64,000 nucleotides of DNA, taken from positions 307,489 through 371,488 of the forward strand of contig NZ_CATNLY010000045.1 of NCBI RefSeq assembly GCF_950100655.1, given 5' to 3'. The notes beneath the pieces were generated by a model, which had not been told where the DNA came from, searched no databases, and was given only the letters and a program-made list of their open reading frames with translations. Source of the stretch: Pleomorphomonas sp. T1.2MG-36. Its GTDB lineage: Bacteria; Pseudomonadota; Alphaproteobacteria; Rhizobiales; Pleomorphomonadaceae. The position numbers and the translations under genes were made by a program. Below, one piece after another: positions 1 through 7,698 of this stretch (position 1 is its first letter; each line of letters starts with the position of its first letter).

Positions 1-3000
1 GCAGCCGGGCCTTCGCCCGTCGGACCGCTCTCCAGCAGGAAGAGGTGGTGATTGATCGTCTCAAGCGACGACTTCAGACGGGCGATACGACCCTCGTCGG
101 TCAGCGTCGACAGCTTGGTCTCGATCTTGGCGATCAGCGCCTCGACCTCGGCGATGTGCTCCTTGCGGGCGCGGCCCTGGAGAGCATTGTTCGCCGCCAT
201 GATCAGGCGCAACGCCGTCACCTCGCCGCAGCCGCGGCAACCGCCGTGACCACCGGTCATGGCATAGTAGTTGTCACGGTCGAGGATGAGGCGCTTGGCG
301 TTGGCGCCAGTCAGCTGCTCGGTGAAGCGAGACGGGGTGTTGGCCGTCTTGGTCAGGAACTCGAAGCGAGCCTGCAGCGTCTCGAGGAGCGCGTCGTCCT
401 GCTCGGTCTGAACCAGAGCGTCGGAACCACAGACGGTGGTGCATTCGAGACAGCCCGAGCACTTCCACGGGTCGAGGCCGACCGAGTAGAGAGCACCGGA
501 ACCGGGCACCTTCTTCTCGGCCTGATCGAAGAACAGACGGGTGCGCGCAACCGGGAAGTTGGCGAGAACCGTCGTCATCTTGTCGAAGTCGAGAGCGAGC
601 GACGCGTTGCCGGCGGCGATGCCGGGCGCCACCTGGGCGAAGATCTCATGGAAGGCGCGGGCCTTCGGCTGAGCCTTGTAGACTTCGCGGATGGCAGTGG
701 CGATGGCCGGAGCCTTGGCGACGAGCTCGGCGCGGCGGGCTTCCGAAACGTCGATCTGACGAGCGGCGGTGGCAACAAGATCGTCGATCTCATGCACCGT
801 CGACGGCATGGCGGCGTCGGGGCAGACCAGCGTGCACTCAAGGCAGGCCGTGCACTTCTCGGCATCGAACACCGGCACCTGCCGGCGGAAGAGGCCCTTG
901 TCCTTCATGGCGGCGGAACCGGCCGGCATGAACATGCCGGTGCCCGGCAGAACCGGCGATTCGCCGATGGTGCCATCCTTGAACGGACCGGCGAGCATGT
1001 CCTCGTAGTACTCGTTGTCGAAGATGCCGGCCGGCGAGCTGATGTCGAGGCTGCACATCGAGGCGGAGACCGCCACCGAACGAGCCTGGGTCACCGGGGC
1101 GTCGGCCTCGGCAGCCTTGAAGGCCGGGTCGTTGTAGGCGACTTCGTGGGTTGCCTCGGCACCCTCGGCGATGACCGCCATGTTGCCGGCAACGACGGCG
1201 TCACCCTTGGCGCCGAACTTCTTGGAGATCTGCTGACGCACCTTCTCCAGGATGGCGGCGCGGTCGGCACCGGCGGTGATCCGCTTCTCATGGCCGCAGA
1301 GCGCGCCGATGAAGGCGATGCCCATCATGCGGGTGGCGAGTTCCGGCGACGGAGCGTTCTTGCTGGCGACGGCGAAGGCGTCGACCACCAGGAACTTGAT
1401 CTCCTTGTCGCGGATCGTCTTGCGGGCCGAAGCCGGCATGTCGAGCCAGGCTTCAAGCGGCGACTTCGACGTCTGCAGGATGAACGTGCCACCCTTGGCG
1501 AGACCGCGCAGCGGGTTGGAGTGCGCGAAGACCTTGTGGTCCGGCGAGATGACGATCTCGACGTCCTCGATCTCGGCGTTGGTGATCTTCACCGGCTCCG
1601 GAGACAGGGTGATGTAGTAGTTGGTGGGCGCGCCGGACTTCTCCGAGCCGTACTTGGGGGCGGCCTTGGAGTAGAGGCCGAGGGCGCCGGCCAGGATATC
1701 GGTCAGGAGCTTGCCGGTGGCGATGGTGCCGTAACCGCCCACCGAGTGGAAGCGGACGCGGAAGGCATCGTCAGGCAGCAGGCGGGGGTTCTCGCCCGTC
1801 TCCAGCGCCATGAACTCGGTCTGCGGATAGGCAGCCTTGAGCTTGGCCTGGACTTCGCTCATGCGGGCATTCGGGTTCTTCGAGAAGAACTGCGAGCCGA
1901 GGTAGACGAACGGGTTGTTGCGGGCCGCTTCCATGTTGTCGAAGGCGGCGACGATGTGACGCGACTGCAGGTCATGACCGCCGAGGCCGAAGATGGCCGT
2001 GGTGACCTTGGGCAGCTTGTCGATGGCGGGGATGCCCTCGTGACGGCCGCCGTCGGCGTTCTCGCGGGCCTTGAACAGGGCCTGCGTGACGAAGCCGGTC
2101 AGGGCGGTGTCGTCCGAGCGCTCGAGCACCGTGACGGCCTTCTTGCCGGCGATGGCAGCGATCAGCTCGGCTTCCGGGAACGGCTGCAGCAGCTTGATGG
2201 CGATCGAACCGACCTTGCGGCCCTTCGAACGCAGATAGTCGACAACGGCTTCGACGTCGTCGGTGACCGAGCCGAGGCCGATCATGACGTAGTCGGCGTC
2301 TTCGGTCTTGTAGGTCATGACCGGCGAATAGTGGCGGCCGGTCAGCTCACCGTACTCGTCCATGGCCTGCTTGACGAACTTCGGCACGTCCACGACGAAG
2401 TGGGTGCGATGGTCGGCGGCACCGGACTGGAAATCGGGCTGGTTCTGCACGCCACCGGTCAGGCCGGGGTTGTGGATGTCGACCAGCGCCGGGACGAGCT
2501 GGCGGGTGCCCTTTTCCCAGGCGTTCAGCCACTGGCGCTTGAACTGGCCCTTGAGCTCGGCCGGAACCCACTTGGCGGCGGCTTCGATCAGCTTGCCCTC
2601 GTTGTCGGCCTCGATGGCCTCTTCGTTGGCGTCAATGTAGGCCTTGAGCGAGGTGGCGTCGGCGGCGACGAAGGTGTCCTTCTTGCGCACCAGCCACTGA
2701 CGCAGCTGGTAGGCGCGGCCCTTGGCGCCGAACAGGATTTCCTGGGCGACGGTCGGGCACTTGATGCGGCCGGTGGGATCGCCGAGGAATTCCTTCAGCA
2801 TCGCCGGTTCCGGCATCTTGGCTTCCGACAGCATGTGCGAGGTCGCAAAGCCGTCCATCGAGTTGGCGACCGGCACCAGCGACAGCGCGGACACCTTGTA
2901 GGAGATGGCGGCGAGATCGGCCGCTTCCTGCGGGTTGGCGCCGAACAGGATGGTGTAGCCGGTGGGCAGCAGCGAGTAGACGTCGTCATGGCCGGCCATG

Positions 3001-3386
3001 ACGTTGAGCGAATGCTTCGACACCACGCGGGCGGCCACCTGCAGCACGAAGCCGCCGGCCTTCTTGCCGACGGTCACGTAATGCGACTCGAGGCCGTAGA
3101 GGATGCCCTGCGAGGACGAGGCGTTGGAGATGAACTTGCCACCGGTCAGCGCCGCGCCGAGGGCGCCCGACTGGGCCGAATGCTCACCTTCCGGCTCGTA
3201 GAAGAAGGGGTGGCGGCCCCAGACGTTGCAGCCGCCGCCAGCGCGGAAGCTCTCATAGATTTCGGAAATTTCGGTCGAGGGCGTGATCGGGTAGCCGATG
3301 ACGCCGCCGCATACGTGGCCCATGACATGGGCAACGGCGCCGTTGCCGTTGATGACCGTGGGAAGACCTGGATATTTCGCGCTCAT
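1..3386 (-). CDS. nifJ: Pyruvate:ferredoxin (2-oxoacid:acceptor) oxidoreductase, long form, 3' end outside window
   Basis: Oxidative decarboxylation of pyruvate or another 2-oxoacid to the acyl-CoA, with electrons passed to ferredoxin or flavodoxin. About 1128 codons are visible from the N-terminus, beginning MSAKYPGLPTVINGNG. In order I see the pyrimidine-binding domain (GVIGYPITPSTE, about residue 30), domain II, a gamma domain with glycine-rich GGYGTIATGK near 549, and two 4Fe-4S ferredoxin motifs (CTACLECTLVCP near 843, CSGCLECTTVCG near 973). The TPP domain is just starting (GGCRGCGE near 1048). Classical NifJ has its ferredoxin domain near 680-770 and totals about 1170-1200 residues, so this is an enlarged variant. 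An in-frame ATG three codons upstream (3395) is an alternative start. The 2-oxoacid specificity cannot be read from sequence. Confidence 0.88.
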   Translation of the reverse strand, partial: MSAKYPGLPTVINGNGAVAHVMGHVCGGVIGYPITPSTEISEIYESFRAGGGCNVWGRHPFFYEPEGEHSAQSGALGAALTGGKFISNASSSQGILYGLESHYVTVGKKAGGFVLQVAARVVSKHSLNVMAGHDDVYSLLPTGYTILFGANPQEAADLAAISYKVSALSLVPVANSMDGFATSHMLSEAKMPEPAMLKEFLGDPTGRIKCPTVAQEILFGAKGRAYQLRQWLVRKKDTFVAADATSLKAYIDANEEAIEADNEGKLIEAAAKWVPAELKGQFKRQWLNAWEKGTRQLVPALVDIHNPGLTGGVQNQPDFQSGAADHRTHFVVDVPKFVKQAMDEYGELTGRHYSPVMTYKTEDADYVMIGLGSVTDDVEAVVDYLRSKGRKVGSIAIKLLQPFPEAELIAAIAGKKAVTVLERSDDTALTGFVTQALFKARENADGGRHEGIPAIDKLPKVTTAIFGLGGHDLQSRHIVAAFDNMEAARNNPFVYLGSQFFSKNPNARMSEVQAKLKAAYPQTEFMALETGENPRLLPDDAFRVRFHSVGGYGTIATGKLLTDILAGALGLYSKAAPKYGSEKSGAPTNYYITLSPEPVKITNAEIEDVEIVISPDHKVFAHSNPLRGLAKGGTFILQTSKSPLEAWLDMPASARKTIRDKEIKFLVVDAFAVASKNAPSPELATRMMGIAFIGALCGHEKRITAGADRAAILEKVRQQISKKFGAKGDAVVAGNMAVIAEGAEATHEVAYNDPAFKAAEADAPVTQARSVAVSASMCSLDISSPAGIFDNEYYEDMLAGPFKDGTIGESPVLPGTGMFMPAGSAAMKDKGLFRRQVPVFDAEKCTACLECTLVCPDAAMPSTVHEIDDLVATAARQIDVSEARRAELVAKAPAIATAIREVYKAQPKARAFHEIFAQVAPGIAAGNASLALDFDKMTTVLANFPVARTRLFFDQAEKKVPGSGALYSVGLDPWKCSGCLECTTVCGSDALVQTEQDDALLETLQARFEFLTKTANTPSRFTEQLTGANAKRLILDRDNYYAMTGGHGGCRGCGEVTALRLIMAANNALQGRARKEHIAEVEALIAKIETKLSTLTDEGRIARLKSSLETINHHLFLLESGPTGEGPA

Positions 3387-3490
3387 TTGCTGCATCCGTC
3401 CTGCTGCATCTGGTGTTCCTGTCCGCCCTCGTCCGATCAGTCACTGGTCGAGGTTCGGGCAACGTACGCCGATGTTCAGCTGCCGATGGA

Positions 3491-3516
3491 GTTTTGACCT
3501 TGATTTCAGTCAAAAC
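3491..3516. promoter_or_regulatory. FNR/FixK-like box inside an 8-bp perfect inverted repeat upstream of nifJ
   Basis: TTGAT-TTCA-GTCAA (3500-3513) matches the FNR/FixK consensus TTGAT-N4-ATCAA at 9 of 10 positions. An overlapping perfect inverted repeat, GTTTTGAC-N10-GTCAAAAC, spans 3491-3516. It lies about 115 bp before the nifJ start codon. A plus-strand TTGACC-N17-TATACG (3494-3522) overlaps it, so the site could also control a rightward transcript. The regulator is inferred. Confidence 0.45.
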
Positions 3517-4099
3517 TATACGAAACTTACTTGGGCTTCGGTGTTGTTACCGATGGACCCTTCTGCCGTTATAGAGGTGTGGCTGAGCTTTGTCGTAAGT
3601 ACTCAACCGGGGACTACGTGAAAATGCGAAGGTTTTACTGCTATGCGTTTTTTGCAGAGCACCGGCTACGCCACCAATGGTCCTCTTTCGTCTCATCTTT
3701 CGGCAACTTACTGCTGCTAAAGCAGAAATCCCCGAAACTTGAGTTCGGCGGCGCCTTTTTTCCTGGCCCCTGTGGTTGGTGATTAGCGGTATTTCTCGCA
3801 ACGGGCCGGACAGTATTCGTCAGAAAATTAATCGGTTTATCTACGCGATGTCGATCGCGCTCTTTTCTTTGCGAGGCGCCGCAGTTCAAAGTCCACCACA
3901 GAAAGCAAGTTTAATCCTCGAGAAGCTGGATTTCCAGCTCCCTTTCGACCCTACGTATTCCACCGCCGGCAGGCGCCGGCGGTTTCTACACGAGACCAGG
4001 CCGATTGTACTGCCGCGTTTGCCAATGCATCGCCACCGAACTCGCTGAAGTTATCAAGCGACCTCCGTGACATTCGTTAAGCCTAAGGTCGAATACGAA
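3517..4099. other. AT-richer intergenic region with no convincing gene; possible small RNA
   Basis: Between nifJ and feoA there are about 800 bp without a recognisable protein gene, and base composition is visibly lower in GC than its flanks. Short open frames here lack ribosome binding sites and look random. On the plus strand a promoter-like TTGACC-N17-TATACG ends at 3522. A perfect 8-bp hairpin CCGCCGGC-AGGC-GCCGGCGG (3963-3982) followed by TTTCT could end a transcript. A non-coding RNA of about 450 nt is possible but unproven. Confidence 0.25.
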
Positions 4100-4129
4100 T
4101 TGAGAGGCATAAGCACGAGGACATATACA
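4100..4129 (+). promoter_or_regulatory. Putative sigma70-type promoter of feoABC
   Basis: TTGAGA (4100-4105), an 18-bp spacer and TATACA (4124-4129) would start transcription near 4137, leaving a leader of about 70 nt before feoA. No clear Irr, RirA or Fur box was recognised by eye. Confidence 0.4.
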
Positions 4130-4205
4130 GTTGAGAGTGAGTTGCAGTGTCGATGCTGCCGGCCGGATCATCCGGTTGGGCGCGCCACTGGCGGAGTGCG
4201 CGAGA

Positions 4206-4439
4206 ATGGGCCTTTCGATCGAGACGATGAAGCCGGGTGACAGTGCCCGCGTCACTGGCCTGGTGGCCGGCGATCGTGGCTACCGGCAGCGCCTGCTCGC
4301 CATGGGCCTTACCCCTGGCGCGGTGCTGGAAGTCCGGCGTAAGGCACCGCTCGGCGACCCGGTTGAAATTTCCGTTCGCAATTTCACGCTGACCCTTCGC
4401 AAATCCGAAGCGGCCATCCTGGAGCTGGAGGCCGTATGA
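4206..4439 (+). CDS. feoA: Ferrous iron transport protein A
   Basis: Small SH3-like cytoplasmic protein (77 aa) that works with the FeoB ferrous iron permease. It shows the FeoA pattern of GDSARVTGL, then RQRLLAMGLTPGAVLEVRR, then the family-typical end of the fold with DPVEISVRNFTLTLRKSEA. I chose the ATG at 4206 because GGAG lies 9 nt upstream and the length then fits the family (75-85 aa). An in-frame TTG at 4131 would add 25 residues with no family counterpart. Its stop overlaps the feoB start (ATGA), so the two are translationally coupled as the first genes of feoABC. Confidence 0.9.
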   Translation: MGLSIETMKPGDSARVTGLVAGDRGYRQRLLAMGLTPGAVLEVRRKAPLGDPVEISVRNFTLTLRKSEAAILELEAV

Positions 4440-6838
4440 TGGTCACGGGAAAGCCTCTCGTTGTTGCCGTCGTCGGTAATCCCAACTGCGGCAAGTCCAC
4501 CCTGTTCAATGCTCTGACGGGCGCGACGCAAAAGGTCGGCAACTGGCCGGGCGTTACCGTCGAAAAGCGTGTCGGCCGCTTTCTCCTCGAAGACCAGCCC
4601 GTCGACGTGGTCGACCTGCCGGGTGTCTACCTGATCGGCAGTGCCGATGCCGGTTCGCAGGATGAGCGCGTTGCGCGCGATTTCGTCATGTCCGGCGAGG
4701 CCGATCTCGTCCTCAACATCGTCGATGCGTCCAACCTGGAGCGCAATCTCTACCTCACCACACAGCTCATCGAGCTCGGCGTGCCCATGCTGGTCGTCCT
4801 CAACATGATGGACATGGCGAAGGCGGATGGCGTGGAGATCGACATCGACGAGCTGTCGAAGCGGCTCGGCTGCCCAGTCATTCCAACGATCGCAACGCGT
4901 GGGCTTGGTCGTCACGAACACGCCCACCACGGGCATCACCATGGCCATCAAGGTCGTCGTGACGCCCTCAAGTCGGCGATCATCGAGGCCGCCCGCGCTG
5001 GAGCGAGGCCGATTGCCCGCCCCGAACAGGATCCCGCCGTCGTCGCAGCCGTCGCGAAGCTAGCTCCGCTCGTCGCCGACGCCGCCCGTGACGCGAAGGC
5101 CGATCCCGCCTGGGTGGCGCTGAAGCTGATCGAAGGCGATACCCTCGCAGAGACCATAGCCGGGCCAAGCCTGGCTACCGATGTCGCCAACGCCCGTGCC
5201 GCCATCGAAGCGGCGACCGGCGAGGATGCCGACATCGTCATCGCCGACGGCCGCTATCGCTTCATCGGCGAGCTGATGGCCGGCGTCTTTCGGCGGACGC
5301 AGCGGTTGTCCGCTTCAATGTCGCAGATGATCGACCGCGTCGTCCTCAATCGTGTGCTGGGCGTCCCGATCTTCCTGTTCGCCATGTATCTGATGTTCCT
5401 GTTCACCATCTCGGTGGGCGGAGCCTTCATCGATTTCTTCGACCAGGCGTTCGGCGCCGTCTTCGTCGACGGCTTGGGCGGGCTGCTAGCCGCCCTCGGT
5501 ACGCCTCCCATCGTCGAGGCGGCTCTGGTCGGCTTCGGTTCGGGCATCCAGACGGTGTCGACATTCGTGCCGATCATCGCCTGTCTGTTCCTGTTCCTGT
5601 CCTTCCTCGAGGACTCCGGCTACATGGCCCGCGCTGCTTTCGTCATGGACCGCGCCATGCGGGCCATCGGCCTGCCGGGCAAGTCCTTCGTGCCGCTGAT
5701 CGTCGGCTTCGGCTGCAACGTGCCGGCCATCATGGCGACGCGAACCCTTGAGAGCCGCCGCGACCGCATCATGACGTCGCTGATGGCGCCCTTCATGTCC
5801 TGCGGTGCCCGCCTGCCGGTGTTCGCGCTGTTCGCGGCTGCCTTCTTCCCGGTGAGCGGCCAGAACATCGTGTTCGGCCTCTACATCGTTGGCCTCGCCT
5901 TCGCGGTGCTGACCGGCCTCGTCCTGAAGTCGACGCTGCTCGACGGCGAGCCGACCCGCTTCGTCATGGAGCTGCCGCCCTACCACATTCCCACCATCCG
6001 CTCCGTCGCCGTTCAGGCATGGCAGCGTCTGCGCGAGTTCATCCTCCGCGCCGGTCAGGTGATCGTCCCGATCGTCATGGTGCTGTCCTTCCTGTCGGCG
6101 ATCGGCACCGATGGCAGCGTGAACCGCGACAACACCCGCGGCAGCGTGTTGGCAGTCGTCAGCCAGGAACTGGTTCCGGTGTTCGAGCCGATGGGTGTGA
6201 CCCGCGACAACTGGCCGGCCGCGGTCGGCCTGTTCACCGGCATTTTCGCCAAGGAAGCGGTGATCGGCACGCTCAACGCCCTCTACGAGCAAGTCGGTAC
6301 GGAAGGGGCGGCGCCCGCCGCTGCCGAAGGCGCTGCGACCACTGAGGAAGCGGTCGGTCTCGGCGGCAAGCTTCTCGGCGCGCTCGCGACCATCCCCGAA
6401 AACCTCGGGGCGCTTGGTGGCAGTCTCGTCGATCCGCTCGGGATCAATGTCGGCTACGTCGACGACAGTGCCGCCGCTGCCCAGGAACTGGAGGTCGACG
6501 GCTCGGTGTTTGGCGCCATGCAGTCCCATTTCGGTGGGACCGCCGCAGCCTTCTCCTACATGCTGCTGATCCTGCTCTATACGCCATGCGTCGCGGCGCT
6601 CGGTGCCATGCGTCACGAGATCGGTGGCAAGTGGACGGCCTTCGCGGCCGTCTGGACGACCGCCGTCGGCTATCTCGCCGCCGTGTCGTTCTATCAGGCG
6701 GCGACGTTTGCCGCCCATCCTGCCAGTTCCACCCGTTGGTTGCTGATGGCCGCCGTCATTTTTGCAGCCGGCGTTGCCGCCATGTGGATGGCCGGCCGGG
6801 CGCGCGGGCGTTCGCTCGCCGCGCAGCCCGCGGAGTGA
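4436..6838 (+). CDS. feoB: Ferrous iron transport protein B, with His-rich loop
   Basis: Inner-membrane Fe2+ permease of 800 aa. The N-terminal G-protein domain has G1 GNPNCGKST (14-22), the G2 threonine in WPGVT (41), G3 DLPG (60-63) and G4 NMMD (123-126). A linker at residues 160-171 carries eight histidines in twelve residues (RHEHAHHGHHHGHQ), an unusual metal-binding-looking insert before the helical domain. The rest is polytopic, with the two Gate-type halves (SFVPLIVGFGCNVPAIMATR, FMSCGARLPVF) and further helices to the C-terminus. The start ATG overlaps the feoA stop; a second ATG follows immediately. feoC follows with TGATG overlap. Confidence 0.96.
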   Translation: MMVTGKPLVVAVVGNPNCGKSTLFNALTGATQKVGNWPGVTVEKRVGRFLLEDQPVDVVDLPGVYLIGSADAGSQDERVARDFVMSGEADLVLNIVDASNLERNLYLTTQLIELGVPMLVVLNMMDMAKADGVEIDIDELSKRLGCPVIPTIATRGLGRHEHAHHGHHHGHQGRRDALKSAIIEAARAGARPIARPEQDPAVVAAVAKLAPLVADAARDAKADPAWVALKLIEGDTLAETIAGPSLATDVANARAAIEAATGEDADIVIADGRYRFIGELMAGVFRRTQRLSASMSQMIDRVVLNRVLGVPIFLFAMYLMFLFTISVGGAFIDFFDQAFGAVFVDGLGGLLAALGTPPIVEAALVGFGSGIQTVSTFVPIIACLFLFLSFLEDSGYMARAAFVMDRAMRAIGLPGKSFVPLIVGFGCNVPAIMATRTLESRRDRIMTSLMAPFMSCGARLPVFALFAAAFFPVSGQNIVFGLYIVGLAFAVLTGLVLKSTLLDGEPTRFVMELPPYHIPTIRSVAVQAWQRLREFILRAGQVIVPIVMVLSFLSAIGTDGSVNRDNTRGSVLAVVSQELVPVFEPMGVTRDNWPAAVGLFTGIFAKEAVIGTLNALYEQVGTEGAAPAAAEGAATTEEAVGLGGKLLGALATIPENLGALGGSLVDPLGINVGYVDDSAAAAQELEVDGSVFGAMQSHFGGTAAAFSYMLLILLYTPCVAALGAMRHEIGGKWTAFAAVWTTAVGYLAAVSFYQAATFAAHPASSTRWLLMAAVIFAAGVAAMWMAGRARGRSLAAQPAE

Positions 6839-7089
6839 TGCCCATGATGACGCCCTCCACCGTCCGCGATTATCTCAAGGAGCGGGGCAACGCGTCCCTC
6901 TCCGACGTCGCCGTGCACTTCGATGCCGGCGAGGATGCCGTCCGCGCCGTGCTGGATCTCTGGGTCGCCAAGGGCAAGATACGTCCGCTGGCGGCCGGCG
7001 CCGCCTGTTCGAGAGCGGGTTCCTGCGGCTGCTCTTGCAAGGCCGAGGAGATCTACGAGTGGGTCGGAGACCTGAGGCTGGCCGGGTGA
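6838..7089 (+). CDS. feoC: FeoC-like winged-helix protein with C-terminal Cys cluster
   Basis: 83-aa protein with an N-terminal winged-helix fold (STVRDYLKERGNASLSDVAVHF) and a cysteine-rich segment (CSRAGSCGCSCK) near residues 58-68, the usual FeoC pattern thought to bind an Fe-S cluster and to stabilise or regulate FeoB. The start ATG overlaps the feoB stop (TGATG), which makes it the last gene of feoABC. A second ATG two codons in is possible. The gene is followed by a strong terminator. Confidence 0.85.
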   Translation: MPMMTPSTVRDYLKERGNASLSDVAVHFDAGEDAVRAVLDLWVAKGKIRPLAAGAACSRAGSCGCSCKAEEIYEWVGDLRLAG

Positions 7090-7128
7090 ACGCGCTTCCA
7101 ACCGGCTGAACCCGCTTCCAACGAAAAA

Positions 7129-7164
7129 CCCCGGTTCCGCGACGCGGAACCGGGGTTTGTCTTT
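7129..7164. terminator. Bidirectional rho-independent terminator between feoC and trxA
   Basis: Perfect 13-bp inverted repeat with arms CCCCGGTTCCGCG (7129-7141) and CGCGGAACCGGGG (7143-7155). It is flanked by A5 on the left and TTTGTCTTTT on the right, so it can stop both feoABC (+) and trxA (-). Confidence 0.9.
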
Positions 7165-7181
7165 TCAAAGCTCAAAAACTG

Positions 7182-7502
7182 TCAGATGGCGGCCTTGATC
7201 CAGGCGGCGAGGTCGCTTTTCGGAGCGGCTCCCACCTTCATGGCGGCAGGCTCGCCATCCTTGAAGATGATCAGCGTCGGAATGGAGCGGACGCCGTACT
7301 TCATCGCCGTATTGCCGTTCTCGTCGATATTGAGCTTGGCGATGGTGATCTTGCCGTCGAGCTCGCCGGCGATTTCGTCGAGCGCCGGAGCGATCATGCG
7401 GCAGGGGCCGCACCACTCGGCCCAGAAATCGACGAGGACGGGCGTCGACGAGGCAAGCACGTCGGTGGGAAACGACTGGTCGGTGACTTTCTTGGTCGAC
7501 AT
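7182..7502 (-). CDS. trxA: Thioredoxin 1
   Basis: Cytoplasmic thiol-disulfide oxidoreductase of 106 aa with the classical active site WCGPC (Cys31, Cys34) in [11 protein letters not shown] and the conserved cis-proline loop RSIPTLI. ATG at 7502 gives the normal thioredoxin length; upstream in-frame codons would add a basic non-family extension. It sits downstream of addA in the same direction after a 196-bp gap, so it may have its own promoter. It ends at the terminator shared with feoC. Confidence 0.96.
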   Translation of the reverse strand: MSTKKVTDQSFPTDVLASSTPVLVDFWAEWCGPCRMIAPALDEIAGELDGKITIAKLNIDENGNTAMKYGVRSIPTLIIFKDGEPAAMKVGAAPKSDLAAWIKAAI

Positions 7503-7698
7503 GACGGACCTCGCAAGATGGACGACGCGGCGCCGACTCATCGTCGGGCCGCGCCTGTTGCCAGAAAGCTAAGGAGCGGACCCTTCAGCGTCAAGCGCGG
7601 CTGAAGCATGGGCGGTGGGTGCCGCCAGCCGCACTCGAAATCGCTCCTCGATAAAACAAAGCCTTAGAGCGGCCGCCCAACGGATTTTTGCTTCAGGG

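Noticed and set aside
45..3497. 1150-codon open frame on the plus strand opposite nifJ
   Set aside because: Low-complexity Arg/Gly/Asp/Val-rich translation typical of the antisense of a GC-rich gene; the minus strand has clear PFOR domains.
3531..3782. 83-codon frame in the nifJ-feoA gap
   Set aside because: TTG start without ribosome site and no family resemblance; treated as non-coding.
5486..6718. 410-codon frame antisense to feoB
   Set aside because: Composition-driven shadow; no domain or ribosome site, and FeoB is certain on the other strand.
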